Source: an uncultured Pseudobutyrivibrio sp.
GTDB taxonomy: Bacteria > Bacillota > Clostridia > Lachnospirales > Lachnospiraceae
Reading direction: 5' to 3'
Assembly: GCA_946403965.1 (NCBI GenBank)
Contig: CAMJBT010000022.1
Span: forward strand, 1 to 47,697
DNA: 47,697 nucleotides
The notes under the pieces are model-generated. The model saw only the letters and a program-made list of their open reading frames with translations. It did not search any database and was not told the origin of the DNA. Below, piece by piece: positions 34,853-44,124 of the stretch. The translations under genes were made by a program, and so were the position numbers. Positions within the stretch are counted from its first letter, which is position 1; every line of letters begins with the position of its first letter.

Positions 34853-36523
34853 TTAGAATAATCCTGTAATCACTCCGTCATCTGTGACGTCTATATTGTT
34901 TGCAGCAGGCTGTTTTGGAAGTCCTGGCATTGTCATAATACTTCCTGTAACAGCAACTACAAAGCCAGCACCTGCTGAAGCATATACTTCACGAACATTT
35001 AAAGTAAATCCTTCAGGTCTTCCAAGCTTTGTTGCATCATCAGAAAGAGAATACTGTGTTTTAGCCATACATACAGGGAAGCTTCCCATACCAAGGTCTT
35101 CGATTCTCTTTAATTCCTTTTCAGCTGCTGCGGAATATGCAACATCAGCTGCTCCATATATTTCAGTAGCAACTGTTTTAATTTTATCCTTTAGAGAAAG
35201 TGAATCATCATATAAAGGCTTAAAGTTGCTCTCCTTATTTTCAAGAACAGAAAGCACTTTCTTGGCAAGTTCTACACCGCCTTCGCCACCTTTCTCCCAA
35301 ACTTCAGAAAGAGCGAACTCACATCCACGTTCCTCACAAAAACTTCTAACAAACTCAGTTTCAGCATCTGTATCAGTAATAAATGAATTAAGTGTAACAA
35401 CAACTGGAACACCATATTTCTGAAGATTCTCGATATGCTTTTCCAGGTTTACAATACCTTTCTTTAAAGCATCTAAATTTTCATTGGTTAATTCAGCCTT
35501 AGGAACTCCGCCATTGTATTTCAAAGCACGAATTGTTGCAACAAGTACAACAGCATCAGGACAAAGTCCGGCCATACGACATTTAATATCAAAAAATTTC
35601 TCAGCACCAAGATCAGCGCCAAAACCTGCCTCTGTAATAGTGATGTCTGCAAGTTTCATTGCTGCCTTTGTAGCACGAACAGAGTTACATCCATGGGCAA
35701 TATTGGCAAATGGACCACCGTGTACAATAGCAGGAGTATGCTCTAAAGTCTGAATAAGATTTGGTTTTAAAGCATCCTTCAGAAGTGCTGCCATAGCACC
35801 TGTTGCTTGTAAATCATCAGCTGTAATTGGCTTGCCTTCAAATGAATATGCCACAATAATTCTGCCGAGACGTTTCTTCAAATCATGCATATCATCAGCA
35901 AGACAAAGAATAGCCATAATTTCAGAAGCAACTGTAATAACAAAATGGTCTTCACGCACCATTCCATCCATTTTTGAGCCAAGACCAACTACAATATTTC
36001 TAAGAGCTCTGTCATTCATGTCCAGACATCTCTTCCACACAATTTGACGGGGATCAATTCCTAAAGAATTTCCCTGCTGAATATGATTATCAAGCATCGC
36101 AGCTAATAAATTATTTGCTGAAGTGATGGCATGAAAATCACCTGTGAAATGAAGATTTAAATCTTCCATTGGAACAACCTGAGCATATCCGCCTCCTGCT
36201 GCTCCGCCCTTGATTCCAAAACAAGGACCTAAAGATGGCTCTCTAAGTGCAAGGCATGCTTTTTTCCCTAACACGCCCATAGCTTGGCCTAGACCTACGG
36301 ATGTTGTGGTCTTGCCTTCACCAGCTGGAGTAGGATTAATAGCTGTAACAAGTACAAGCTTACCATTCTCATTACTTTCAATCTTTCTTAAAAGATCATC
36401 AGAGAATTTTGCTTTATACTTACCATAAAGCTCTAAATCATCTTCACTGATGTTCAGGGTGCTAGCTACCTCCCTGATGTGAACCATCTTTGCCTCTTGT
36501 GCGATTTGAATGTCTGACTTCAT
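34853..36523 (-). CDS. fhs: Formate-tetrahydrofolate ligase
   Basis: A 556-residue ATP-dependent enzyme that makes 10-formyl-tetrahydrofolate from formate, feeding purine and methionyl-tRNA formylation or, in acetogens, the methyl branch of the Wood-Ljungdahl pathway. The P-loop TPAGEGKTT (65-73), [19 protein letters not shown] and HFTGDFHAI are signature motifs; the length matches the family. GGGAG lies eight bases before the ATG. It follows ftsK by 17 bases. No other one-carbon gene is adjacent. Confidence 0.98.
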   Translation of the reverse strand: MKSDIQIAQEAKMVHIREVASTLNISEDDLELYGKYKAKFSDDLLRKIESNENGKLVLVTAINPTPAGEGKTTTSVGLGQAMGVLGKKACLALREPSLGPCFGIKGGAAGGGYAQVVPMEDLNLHFTGDFHAITSANNLLAAMLDNHIQQGNSLGIDPRQIVWKRCLDMNDRALRNIVVGLGSKMDGMVREDHFVITVASEIMAILCLADDMHDLKKRLGRIIVAYSFEGKPITADDLQATGAMAALLKDALKPNLIQTLEHTPAIVHGGPFANIAHGCNSVRATKAAMKLADITITEAGFGADLGAEKFFDIKCRMAGLCPDAVVLVATIRALKYNGGVPKAELTNENLDALKKGIVNLEKHIENLQKYGVPVVVTLNSFITDTDAETEFVRSFCEERGCEFALSEVWEKGGEGGVELAKKVLSVLENKESNFKPLYDDSLSLKDKIKTVATEIYGAADVAYSAAAEKELKRIEDLGMGSFPVCMAKTQYSLSDDATKLGRPEGFTLNVREVYASAGAGFVVAVTGSIMTMPGLPKQPAANNIDVTDDGVITGLF

Positions 36524-36540
36524 TTGACTGACTCCCTTAC

Positions 36541-39276
36541 TTATGCATTTATTAGTTCTTCAAACTCTGATATTGCCATTCGAATTTCTCTAGGTTTGGT
36601 ACCCATTTCAGGACCTACTACACCCGCTTCAGCAAGCTGATCCATGATTCTGGCAGCTCTATTAAAGCCGATTCTGAAATTTCTTTGCAGATACCCAATA
36701 GAACCTTTTTGATTTTCTATAACAAGACGTCCTGCTTCTATAAATAGTGGGTCCCTTGAATTATCAGGCTCCCCTGAGCTTATAGAACCAGAAACATTCT
36801 CAGAGTTTTCAATATGTGTCTCTATATCGGAATTATAATCAACTGCGTCATTATTATCCTTAAGGAATTCAACAACAGCACTTACTTCATCATCACTAAC
36901 AAAGGCACCTTGTACTCTCACTGGGTTTGAAAGGTATTGAGGAGCATAAAGCATATCTCCATTACCAAGAAGATTTTCAGCTCCATTCTCATCAATAATA
37001 ACTCGAGAATCAGTACCATTAGAAACCTTAAACGCAATTCGAGAAGGAACGTTTGCTTTAATAAGGCTGGTGATAACATCAACTGTAGGTTTCTGCGTAG
37101 CAATTACAAGATGAATTCCAGCTGCTCTAGCCTTTTGTGCTAAACGAACTATAGAATTCTCAACATCCTGTTTTGCAACCATCATAAGATCAGCAACCTC
37201 ATCAAGGATAATTACAATCTGTGGAATCTTTGTACGTTTATCTTCAGGAAAATCTTCAGGCAAAAGATTATTTTCAACCTTTTCATTGAAGCCTTCAAGA
37301 TTTCTAACATTAGCCTGTTGCATAAGAGCATATCTATCATCCATTTCTTTGACAGCCCAAAGTAATGCTCCTGCAGCTTTTTTAGGATCTGTCACTACCG
37401 GAAGGAGAAGATGTGGAATTCCATTGTAAACAGAAAGCTCTACAATCTTAGGATCAACCATTATCATTTTAACTTCTTCTGGTGAAGCGTGATAAAGGAT
37501 ACTCATAATCATTGTGTTTACACAAACTGATTTACCAGAACCAGTAGCACCAGCAATAAGTAAATGTGGCATCTTTTCTATATTTCCAACAATAACAGTT
37601 CCTGAAATGTCTTTTCCTACGCAGAATGAAATTTTAGACTTTGCGTTTTTAAACTCCTTAGAAGAAACCAGTTCCTTAAAGCCAACCATTGATTTAACTT
37701 TATTTGGCACCTCTATACCTATAGCAGATTTACCTGGAATTGGAGCCTCAATACGAAGGTCAGTAACTGCCATATTAAGTTGTAAATCATTCTGAAGGTT
37801 AACAACTTTGTTAACTCGTGTGCCTTCTGCTATAGCAATCTCGAAACGAGTAACCGAAGGGCCTAATGTTACTTCAGTAACATTTGCTTTAACACCAAAG
37901 TTTCCTAATGTACGTTGCAAAGTATTTGCCTTTTCTGTCAAGTATTCCTTGGAATCAGCCCCACTATTCTTTGCATCTTTTAGTAAACTAAGAGGTGGAT
38001 ACTTATAAGGCTTCTTAGGTTTATTATTATCTGCTTCTATAGATGCTTTCATGCTTTCTGAAGATTCTTCAATTTCAGAGGCCGATGATACCGACGCTCT
38101 TGAACGCTTTGAATTAGACGTGCTGGTAGCTTCAGATTCAAACCCATCAGCTGAAGGACTAACAGGCTCTGGGGCCGGTTCAGCCGGTGTATTAATTACA
38201 GGAGTCTTGAATACCATTTGATGATCTGGTTGTTCTTCAATAACCTCGGAAATATCAATTTTAGGAAGTTCTTCTGCAGTATCTGTAAAGCTATGGGAAC
38301 TTTTTGATTTCCTATCACTAGATTTTAGTCTATGACGACTAGTTTTAGTAACTTCAATAGCACCTTCCTCATCAGCAATATTAAATCTAATTTCGTTTAA
38401 GCCTTCGTTAGAAGATATAGCTTCAGAATAATCAGGTATTAAAGTTGTATTTGAAGTAACACCTGAATGTTTTCTATCTCTTCTGTTTCCATCAGTCTGC
38501 CTAGCCTGGAGAAGTTCCATCTCTTTATCCTGTTGCAGCTTATTCATAATAGCTTTTCTTTCAGGATTATATCTAACGCGGCTTGCTTCTCTTTCCATCA
38601 TCTGACGCTCTCTTCTAAGTCGTCTTCGTTCATTAGCTCTATCTGCATGACGTCTCGATGACTGTTGGACTCTATCATAAGCAAATCTTTCTATAATGAT
38701 AATTGTACAAACAATCATCACTATAATGTCTATCAAATATGCTCCTAAAAGTCCAAAGCTATCATATATACCAAATGCTATTGCTCCTCCAACAAGTCCA
38801 CCTCCATAATGGTGTTCCTTTGCATAAGAAAATGCATCTAAAGGCAACAGCATATTTTGTCCATTTAAAAAGAGTTCAACAAAGGTTGTTAGAAAAATAA
38901 GCAACACAAAACCAGCTACAACCTTTGCTATTGCAACTTTATTTCCATAATTTGAAATTATAAAAAACGCAGAAAAAGCAACCATAAATGGTAGAATGTA
39001 TTGAATTATGCCAAACACACCAAAGAGAAAGTCAGCAACCGCATTACCGGCTACTCCACCTATACCAAAGTTACTAATGCACAAAAGTATACATATAGCA
39101 ATAGACACCCAGAGAACAATTTCCTTTGAAGAATCCTCAAAAAAAGGATCTTCAAATTCCACTTCCTGCTTTTTACTTCTAGATGATTTTGCTTTTGTGG
39201 ATGTCTTTTTGCTAGTACGGGTATTTGACCTGCTATTTGATTTTTTTCTAGAATTATTCTTCCCTTTTGTTGCCAA
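36541..39276 (-). CDS. ftsK: DNA translocase FtsK/SpoIIIE
   Basis: A 911-residue septal DNA pump. A Lys/Ser-rich N-terminus (1-45) precedes four membrane segments (about 53-200), a long variable acidic/basic linker (about 205-430), the alpha/beta motor with Walker A GATGSGKS (576-583) and Walker [14 protein letters not shown], and the gamma winged helix at the C-terminus (from about residue 845, with [20 protein letters not shown]) that reads orienting DNA motifs. The start is TTG with GAGGT about nine bases before it. FtsK drives Xer recombination at dif; here the XerS-like gene and dif-like site lie about 36 kb away in the same window. Confidence 0.97.
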   Translation of the reverse strand: MATKGKNNSRKKSNSRSNTRTSKKTSTKAKSSRSKKQEVEFEDPFFEDSSKEIVLWVSIAICILLCISNFGIGGVAGNAVADFLFGVFGIIQYILPFMVAFSAFFIISNYGNKVAIAKVVAGFVLLIFLTTFVELFLNGQNMLLPLDAFSYAKEHHYGGGLVGGAIAFGIYDSFGLLGAYLIDIIVMIVCTIIIIERFAYDRVQQSSRRHADRANERRRLRRERQMMEREASRVRYNPERKAIMNKLQQDKEMELLQARQTDGNRRDRKHSGVTSNTTLIPDYSEAISSNEGLNEIRFNIADEEGAIEVTKTSRHRLKSSDRKSKSSHSFTDTAEELPKIDISEVIEEQPDHQMVFKTPVINTPAEPAPEPVSPSADGFESEATSTSNSKRSRASVSSASEIEESSESMKASIEADNNKPKKPYKYPPLSLLKDAKNSGADSKEYLTEKANTLQRTLGNFGVKANVTEVTLGPSVTRFEIAIAEGTRVNKVVNLQNDLQLNMAVTDLRIEAPIPGKSAIGIEVPNKVKSMVGFKELVSSKEFKNAKSKISFCVGKDISGTVIVGNIEKMPHLLIAGATGSGKSVCVNTMIMSILYHASPEEVKMIMVDPKIVELSVYNGIPHLLLPVVTDPKKAAGALLWAVKEMDDRYALMQQANVRNLEGFNEKVENNLLPEDFPEDKRTKIPQIVIILDEVADLMMVAKQDVENSIVRLAQKARAAGIHLVIATQKPTVDVITSLIKANVPSRIAFKVSNGTDSRVIIDENGAENLLGNGDMLYAPQYLSNPVRVQGAFVSDDEVSAVVEFLKDNNDAVDYNSDIETHIENSENVSGSISSGEPDNSRDPLFIEAGRLVIENQKGSIGYLQRNFRIGFNRAARIMDQLAEAGVVGPEMGTKPREIRMAISEFEELINA

Positions 39277-39301
39277 ATTTAAAACCTCATAACATAAATT
39301 A

Positions 39302-39336
39302 TCATTAAAAAGAGAATAGATTAACTATTCTCTTTT
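39302..39336 (-). terminator. Intrinsic terminator of glgA
   Basis: AAAAGAGAATAG (39308-39319) pairs with CTATTCTCTTTT (39325-39336) around a five-base loop; on the minus strand the stem continues into TTTTTAATG. It lies 15 bases after the glgA stop and about 30 bases before the ftsK start. Confidence 0.85.
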
Positions 39337-39351
39337 CAAGCATTATATTTA

Positions 39352-40800
39352 TTAACCTATCAAATAGTTATAAATATTTTCGTATTTTTCTTTTTGTACA
39401 GCCCAAGAATAGTTTTTGCTCATACCTCGCTCAACCATCTTATTCCACTGTACCTTCTTCTCAAAGAAGATATATTTACTGTAATTAACAGTATTAAGAA
39501 GCTCATCACCATTATAGTTGGCAAATGAAAATCCATCACCTGTTTTCATATATTCATTGTATGCTTCAACCGTATCCTTAAGGCCACCTGTTTCACGAAC
39601 GATAGGCACAGTACCATATCTAAATGAAATAAGCTGTGTTAATCCACAAGGCTCAAATCTTGAAGGCATTAAAAAGGCATCTGCCGCAGCATAAAGTCTA
39701 TGAGCCATTGCATCATCATAGCTGATATTCGCAGAAATCTTCTCCGGATATTTCCATGCATAATGACGGAACATATTCTCGTATTTTGACTCGCCTGTTC
39801 CTATAACAACAAGCTGTGTAAAATCATCTACGATACCTTCAATACAATAATTGATAAGATCTAATCCCTTTTGATCAGTAAGTCTAGAGATAAGACCAAT
39901 CATATACTTCTTTGAGTCAACTTCTAAGCCAAGCTCCTGCTGAAGCTTAGTTTTATTAATCTTTTTGTTCTTTCTGAATGTAGAAAGATCATAATTCTTA
40001 TAGATTTTAGAATCTGTAGCCGGATTATAAACAGAGTTATCGATTCCATTAACAATACCCTGCATATCATAATGACGAGCACGAAGTAATCCATCAAGGC
40101 CTTCACCATAGTATGGAGTCTGGATTTCATCACAATAATTCGACGATACTGTAGTAATGTAATCAGTGTAAACCAATCCCCCCTTAAGCATATTGCCACA
40201 TTTCTTGTATTCAAGCTTGTCTGGAGTGAATAAATCTACTGGCAAACCTGAAATGCCAGAAACAGTCTTAGTATCCCACATTCCTTGGAATTTAAGATTG
40301 TGAATTGTCATTACTGACTTCATTCCCCAGAAGAACTGATCACCTTGAAAATCAGTCTTAAGATATACAGGAATAAAACCTGTCTGCCAATCATGACAAT
40401 GAATTAAGTTTGGCTGGAATCCAATAAGTGGTAACATTGAAAGAACAGCCTTATCAAAGAAAATAAACTTTTCAAGATCCCATCTATCCTCTGAATATGG
40501 ATAGAAACAATCAAAATAATCATGATTGTCAATAAAGTAAAAAGTAACACCATCTAATTCATACTCAAAAACACCAACATATTTTGTACCAACAAGAGGC
40601 CCCATATTCATCTGAAAGCTAGTAAGATATTTAAAATCCTTCTTATACTTTTCTGGAATAAAGGTATAGTAAGGTAAAACCACTCTAACATCAAAATAAT
40701 CCTTACAAAATTCCTTTGGTAATGCACCAACTACGTCAGCCAAACCTCCAGTCTTTACAAATGGTACACACTCGCTTGACGCGAATAAAATTTTGTTCAT
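39352..40800 (-). CDS. glgA: Glycogen synthase (ADP-glucose type)
   Basis: A 482-residue GT5 glycosyltransferase that extends alpha-1,4-glucan from ADP-glucose. The N-terminal KTGGLADVVGALP (from residue 16) is the nucleotide-sugar-binding signature; HCHDWQTGFIPVYLK, ARHYDMQGIVNGID and PSRFEPCGLTQLISFRYG follow in family order. It appears to be a single-gene unit: terminators or gaps lie on both sides, and a TATAAT box (40821-40826) lies about 20 bases before the ATG without a good -35 match. Other glycogen genes are not in the window. Confidence 0.96.
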   Translation of the reverse strand: MNKILFASSECVPFVKTGGLADVVGALPKEFCKDYFDVRVVLPYYTFIPEKYKKDFKYLTSFQMNMGPLVGTKYVGVFEYELDGVTFYFIDNHDYFDCFYPYSEDRWDLEKFIFFDKAVLSMLPLIGFQPNLIHCHDWQTGFIPVYLKTDFQGDQFFWGMKSVMTIHNLKFQGMWDTKTVSGISGLPVDLFTPDKLEYKKCGNMLKGGLVYTDYITTVSSNYCDEIQTPYYGEGLDGLLRARHYDMQGIVNGIDNSVYNPATDSKIYKNYDLSTFRKNKKINKTKLQQELGLEVDSKKYMIGLISRLTDQKGLDLINYCIEGIVDDFTQLVVIGTGESKYENMFRHYAWKYPEKISANISYDDAMAHRLYAAADAFLMPSRFEPCGLTQLISFRYGTVPIVRETGGLKDTVEAYNEYMKTGDGFSFANYNGDELLNTVNYSKYIFFEKKVQWNKMVERGMSKNYSWAVQKEKYENIYNYLIG

Positions 40801-40874
40801 TGTTTCTCTTCCCCTTAATTATTATAATACCGCCCTATATAGCGGATAAAACCTCATTAAAAGATATAACTCTT

Positions 40875-41603
40875 TTATTCATCCCAATTGTGATATACAT
40901 TTTGAACATCATCATCTTCGTCAAGAAGATCAAGAATCTTATTAATTTTGTATAAATCCTGCTCGTCTGAAAGCTCCACGTATGTCTGTGGAATCATAGT
41001 AACCTCAGCATCAACCATAGGAATATTTTCAGCCTCAAGAGCCTCTCTTACCGCAGAGAAATCCTCTGGTGTTGTGTAGATTTCAAAGCAATCTTCTTCC
41101 TCTGAAAAATCTTCAGCTCCTGCATCAAGAGCAACCATCATAAGATCATCAGCTTCCATAGAGCATTCTTCCTTAGAAACAATAATCTGACCACGATTAT
41201 CAAACATGAAAGAAACACATCCTGGAGTACCAATGCTTCCGCCACCCTTTGTAAATGCATTACGTACATTTGCAGCAGTACGATTTCTGTTATCTGTAAG
41301 ACAATCTACGATGATAGCAGTACCATTTGGACCATATCCTTCGTATGTAACAGACTCATAGTTTACTGCATCTGCATTACCAGCAGCTTTCTTTATACCA
41401 CTTTCGATAGTAGCATTAGGAACATTGTTAGCCTTTGCTTTTGCAATAACATCACGAAGCTTTGAATTATTGTTAGGATCTGGACCGCCTTCTTTTACTG
41501 CTACAGCAATCTCACGACCAATTATTGTAAAAATCTTTCCTTTTGCAGCATCATTCTTCTCTTTTTTGTGCTTAATATTAGCAAATTTTGAATGTCCTGA
41601 CAT
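40875..41603 (-). CDS. yebC: YebC/PmpR-family protein
   Basis: A 242-residue member of the YebC family, beginning [23 protein letters not shown]-like and containing [19 protein letters not shown] and [19 protein letters not shown]. Family members were described as transcriptional regulators; some YebC2-type proteins help ribosomes translate proline-rich stretches, so either role is possible. A sigma-A-like promoter (41645-41673) lies just upstream, and GAGGT is the likely ribosome-binding site. It stands alone between glgA and the CorC-like gene. Confidence 0.95.
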   Translation of the reverse strand: MSGHSKFANIKHKKEKNDAAKGKIFTIIGREIAVAVKEGGPDPNNNSKLRDVIAKAKANNVPNATIESGIKKAAGNADAVNYESVTYEGYGPNGTAIIVDCLTDNRNRTAANVRNAFTKGGGSIGTPGCVSFMFDNRGQIIVSKEECSMEADDLMMVALDAGAEDFSEEEDCFEIYTTPEDFSAVREALEAENIPMVDAEVTMIPQTYVELSDEQDLYKINKILDLLDEDDDVQNVYHNWDE

Positions 41604-41644
41604 ATAATTATTTACCTCTTTTCTTCAATACTAAATCTCACAAA

Positions 41645-41673
41645 ATTATAACAAAAACAGATATCTTATTCAA
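41645..41673 (-). promoter_or_regulatory. Promoter for yebC
   Basis: On the minus strand TTGAAT (41668-41673) and a perfect TATAAT (41645-41650) are 17 bases apart. The -35 box lies inside the last codons of the CorC-like gene. Transcription would start about 35 bases before the yebC ATG. Confidence 0.65.
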
Positions 41674-42550
41674 TGTGACTTTTCCTACGAACAAATACTT
41701 CACCAATTACTTTTTCTGTGACATTTTTTACATAAAAGATAAAATTGTCGTCTTCAAGCTTAAAGGCTGTTCCGTCTTCAGGAATTTTACCTAAAAGGGA
41801 AATAAGATAACCATTTAAAGTCTCATAATCCTCAGATAACTTCATGTTAAGAATATCTTCTACCTCTTCTAAGGTTGTACTGCCATCCATAATAAAGGTA
41901 TCTTCGGTCCTCACCTCAATTGAGGCTTCATCTTCATCATGTTCGTCCTCTATATTTCCAACAATTTCCTCCAAAATATCTTCCAAGGATAAAATCCCTG
42001 AAACCTGGCCATATTCATCCATTACAATAACCATATGTCGTTTTTTTGACTGCATTTTGGCAAACAAGGTATTTATACCATGGGTTTCCGGAACAAACTC
42101 AGCCACAGACATAAGCTCCTGTAGATCCACAACATGAAGATTATCAATATCCTTGTCGTAATATGTCAAAATATCCTTTATATGAATAATTCCTATGATA
42201 TTATCTAAATCTTCAAGATATACAGGATAACGGCTCATATTGTTTTCGTTGATAAAGGAAATCGCCTCTCGGATAGTCATATTACCATCTATAGCAACTA
42301 TATTCTTTCTATGAGTCATAATATCCTTCACATCTGTGTCAGAAAACTCAAAAATGTTTTGAATCATAGCAGCTTCAGATGCTAAGATGTTTCCATCTTC
42401 GTGTCCTTCGTTCACAAGAGAAATAACATCTTCTTCTGTAATATTTTCCTGTTTGGATTTCCTGTAAAAAATAATCAGAATAACAAATTCAACAACAGCA
42501 ATAATTGCAAGAATTAAAATAAAAATATAGGGATTCGCCCCGTCCTCCAT
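41666..42550 (-). CDS. CorC/YbeX-like CBS-domain protein with one membrane anchor
   Basis: A 294-residue protein: one membrane segment (about residues 7-28), a CBS pair (about 75-200, with VKDIMTHRKNIVAI, SRYPVYLEDLDNIIGIIHIKD and HMVIVMDEYGQVSGILSLEDILEEIVG) and a C-terminal CorC_HlyC domain (about 215-290). Most Gram-positive relatives have a multi-pass DUF21 transporter domain before the CBS pair; it is missing here, as in E. coli CorC, but a membrane anchor is present. It could be a regulator of magnesium or cobalt transport, or linked to ribosome maturation like YbeX. The ATG has AGGAAAGGAG before it. It is followed by the yebC promoter. Confidence 0.88.
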   Translation of the reverse strand: MEDGANPYIFILILAIIAVVEFVILIIFYRKSKQENITEEDVISLVNEGHEDGNILASEAAMIQNIFEFSDTDVKDIMTHRKNIVAIDGNMTIREAISFINENNMSRYPVYLEDLDNIIGIIHIKDILTYYDKDIDNLHVVDLQELMSVAEFVPETHGINTLFAKMQSKKRHMVIVMDEYGQVSGILSLEDILEEIVGNIEDEHDEDEASIEVRTEDTFIMDGSTTLEEVEDILNMKLSEDYETLNGYLISLLGKIPEDGTAFKLEDDNFIFYVKNVTEKVIGEVFVRRKSHIE

Positions 42551-42608
42551 TAATAGCTCCTTTCCTAAATGAAAATTATTATTAACAATATTATTTTACC
42601 ATATGTAT

Positions 42609-42641
42609 CTAAAAAAGACTAAGCAATAAACACTTAGTCTT
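42609..42641 (-). terminator. Intrinsic terminator of the rex unit
   Basis: AAGACTAAG (42615-42623) pairs with CTTAGTCTT (42633-42641) around a nine-base loop; on the minus strand a run of six T follows. The stop codon of the coiled-coil gene (42634-42636) lies inside the stem. Confidence 0.85.
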
Positions 42642-43386
42642 CTTTATTCTCTGAATCATCCGAATCAGAATTATTTTCTTTATTTTCCTTGGATACAGCT
42701 TCTAAATCAACATTCTCTAACTCGACTTTTGATAAATCACTAGTGCCAGAAGCATCATTTTTATCAGAAGAATCCATTTTATCATCAGCAATGCCAATAT
42801 AAAAATCTCCATTTTGCATATCAAAAAGATTCAATACTTCCATGCCAAATACATCATGCATATATGAATATATTTCTTTGTTATTGATTTCTCTGTTATG
42901 TTTTCTGATGACATTCTTTTTTAATTGAATTCTGACATCTTTAATCCAATTTGTAATTTCTTCTGCTTCTGTTGAATTAGTCCTGAGCTTTTCATAGCAG
43001 TAGTCCATAGTGGCCATCATGAGAGCTTTATTTGTTTCCTCAGTGAGCCTAGGCAAATCCTTCTGCTCATCTTCTGCTGCGGCAATACGCTCCTTGCATT
43101 CTTCTAATAGCCTTTTGTCGTCATCAAGCTTTTTTGATACAAGATCAGACGTGCCCTCCATATTTGACATGACGGAGGCCATAAGATTTTCTTTTACTTT
43201 CTTTAAATCCTTAAGCTCTTTTTTTAGCTCAGCATCTCGCTTGAGAAGCTCGCTCTCCTTAGCTTCAAGTTCTTTTACTTCATCAGGCTTTCCACCTAAA
43301 GCAAAAAGTCTATGCCATTTTTGATCTAAAATCAGCATCGGTACCTTGATTTTAGCAATAGCATTTTGAAAATCATGATCTGACAT
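42634..43386 (-). CDS. Coiled-coil hypothetical protein following rex
   Basis: A 250-residue soluble protein. Residues about 35-125 are a heptad-rich coiled coil (KELEAKESELLKRDAELKKE). A middle helical domain (about 125-200), with an IRKHNREINNKEIYSYMHD segment, is followed by a very acidic, Ser/Asp/Asn-rich tail (about 205-250). The N-terminal KVPMLILDQKWHRLFA looks ordered. No known domain is recognised. It lies ten bases after rex, shares its promoter and terminator, and so is likely controlled by Rex and the NADH/NAD+ ratio. Confidence 0.85.
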   Translation of the reverse strand: MSDHDFQNAIAKIKVPMLILDQKWHRLFALGGKPDEVKELEAKESELLKRDAELKKELKDLKKVKENLMASVMSNMEGTSDLVSKKLDDDKRLLEECKERIAAAEDEQKDLPRLTEETNKALMMATMDYCYEKLRTNSTEAEEITNWIKDVRIQLKKNVIRKHNREINNKEIYSYMHDVFGMEVLNLFDMQNGDFYIGIADDKMDSSDKNDASGTSDLSKVELENVDLEAVSKENKENNSDSDDSENKED

Positions 43387-43396
43387 AAAATACCAC

Positions 43397-44026
43397 CTAT
43401 TTTTTCTGTTGAGTAATATTATATGACAACTGCATCAAACTATCAGAAAGATGTACATTCTCAATCACCACATCGGGAATATCATCTAAATCTACGTGTG
43501 CAAAGTTCCAAATAGCATGAACGCCAAGAGAAACCAATTTTAAGGCTGTGGATTTCGCATTAGCCTTTGGCAGTGTAAGTGCTGCTATTTCCACATCATT
43601 ATTTTTTATAAAATCAGGAAGCTCATCCAACATCTTTATTGGAAGATCCCTTACCATTTTATCCTTTAAATCCGGATTTGTATCAAATAAGCCGATAATT
43701 TTGAAACCAACACGCTCAAATTTAACATATCCCGCAATTGCCTGTCCTAAATTACCTGCACCTATAACAATAACATTATGTGTCTCGTTAACTCCAAGAA
43801 TATTGCCGATTTCTTCATGAAGATAAGCCACGTTATATCCATAACCTTGCTGACCAAAGCCTCCAAAGTTATTTAAATCCTGTCTAATTTGTGATGCAGT
43901 AACGTGCATCCTCTTGCTTAAATCATTAGAAGAAATACGTTCAACTCCGTCATCAAGGAGTTCACCTAAGTATCTATAATATCTAGGAAGTCTTCTAATT
44001 ACAGCCTGCGAAATTTGTTTGTCCAA
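43397..44026 (-). CDS. rex: Redox-sensing transcriptional repressor Rex
   Basis: A 209-residue repressor that senses NADH/NAD+. An N-terminal winged helix (about 1-75; ISQAVIRRLPRYYRYL, ISSNDLSKRMHVTASQIRQD, FGGFGQQGYGY) is followed by a Rossmann domain with GAGNLGQA (89-96) and a C-terminal swapped helix. NADH binding releases it from operators at fermentation genes. The start is TTG with a full AGGAGG eight bases before it. A consensus promoter with a Rex-type operator over its -35 box lies directly upstream, so it is almost surely autoregulated. Confidence 0.97.
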   Translation of the reverse strand: MDKQISQAVIRRLPRYYRYLGELLDDGVERISSNDLSKRMHVTASQIRQDLNNFGGFGQQGYGYNVAYLHEEIGNILGVNETHNVIVIGAGNLGQAIAGYVKFERVGFKIIGLFDTNPDLKDKMVRDLPIKMLDELPDFIKNNDVEIAALTLPKANAKSTALKLVSLGVHAIWNFAHVDLDDIPDVVIENVHLSDSLMQLSYNITQQKK

Positions 44027-44057
44027 AATGTACGCCTCCTAAAAATATCTAACTTTA

Positions 44058-44086
44058 ATTATAGATTCAGGCTATGACTTTGTCAA
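44058..44086 (-). promoter_or_regulatory. Consensus promoter of rex
   Basis: On the minus strand TTGACA (44081-44086) and TATAAT (44058-44063) are exactly 17 bases apart, a perfect sigma-A promoter. Transcription would begin near 44051, about 25 bases before the TTG start of rex. Confidence 0.88.
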
Positions 44087-44114
44087 CAAATTAACAATTT
44101 CGTCATAGCCTGAA
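44066..44114. repeat. 13-base-pair inverted repeat enclosing the Rex operator; possible terminator of the ABC-F gene
   Basis: TTCAGGCTATGAC (44066-44078) and its exact complement (44102-44114) enclose a 23-base loop that holds the Rex operator. It begins ten bases after the stop of the ABC-F gene, where a terminator would be expected, but the bases after the stem on the minus strand (TCTATAATT) are a weak T-run. One arm forms most of the spacer of the rex promoter. Confidence 0.7.
44080..44097. promoter_or_regulatory. Rex operator
   Basis: The 18 bases TTGTCAACAAATTAACAA match the clostridial Rex consensus TTGTTAA-N4-TTAACAA with one mismatch. The operator covers the -35 box of the rex promoter, so bound Rex would block polymerase. 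Consensus is from memory; the match and its position are seen directly. Confidence 0.85.
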
Positions 44115-44124
44115 AATAATCATT

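Noticed and set aside
34884-35423. Long plus-strand frame opposite fhs
   Set aside because: A shadow of the highly conserved fhs frame; similar shadows occur opposite aroB, mreB, ftsK and pnp.
40830-40846. Short inverted repeat CCGC...GCGG between yebC and glgA
   Set aside because: Only four paired bases and no T-run after it; not supported as a terminator.
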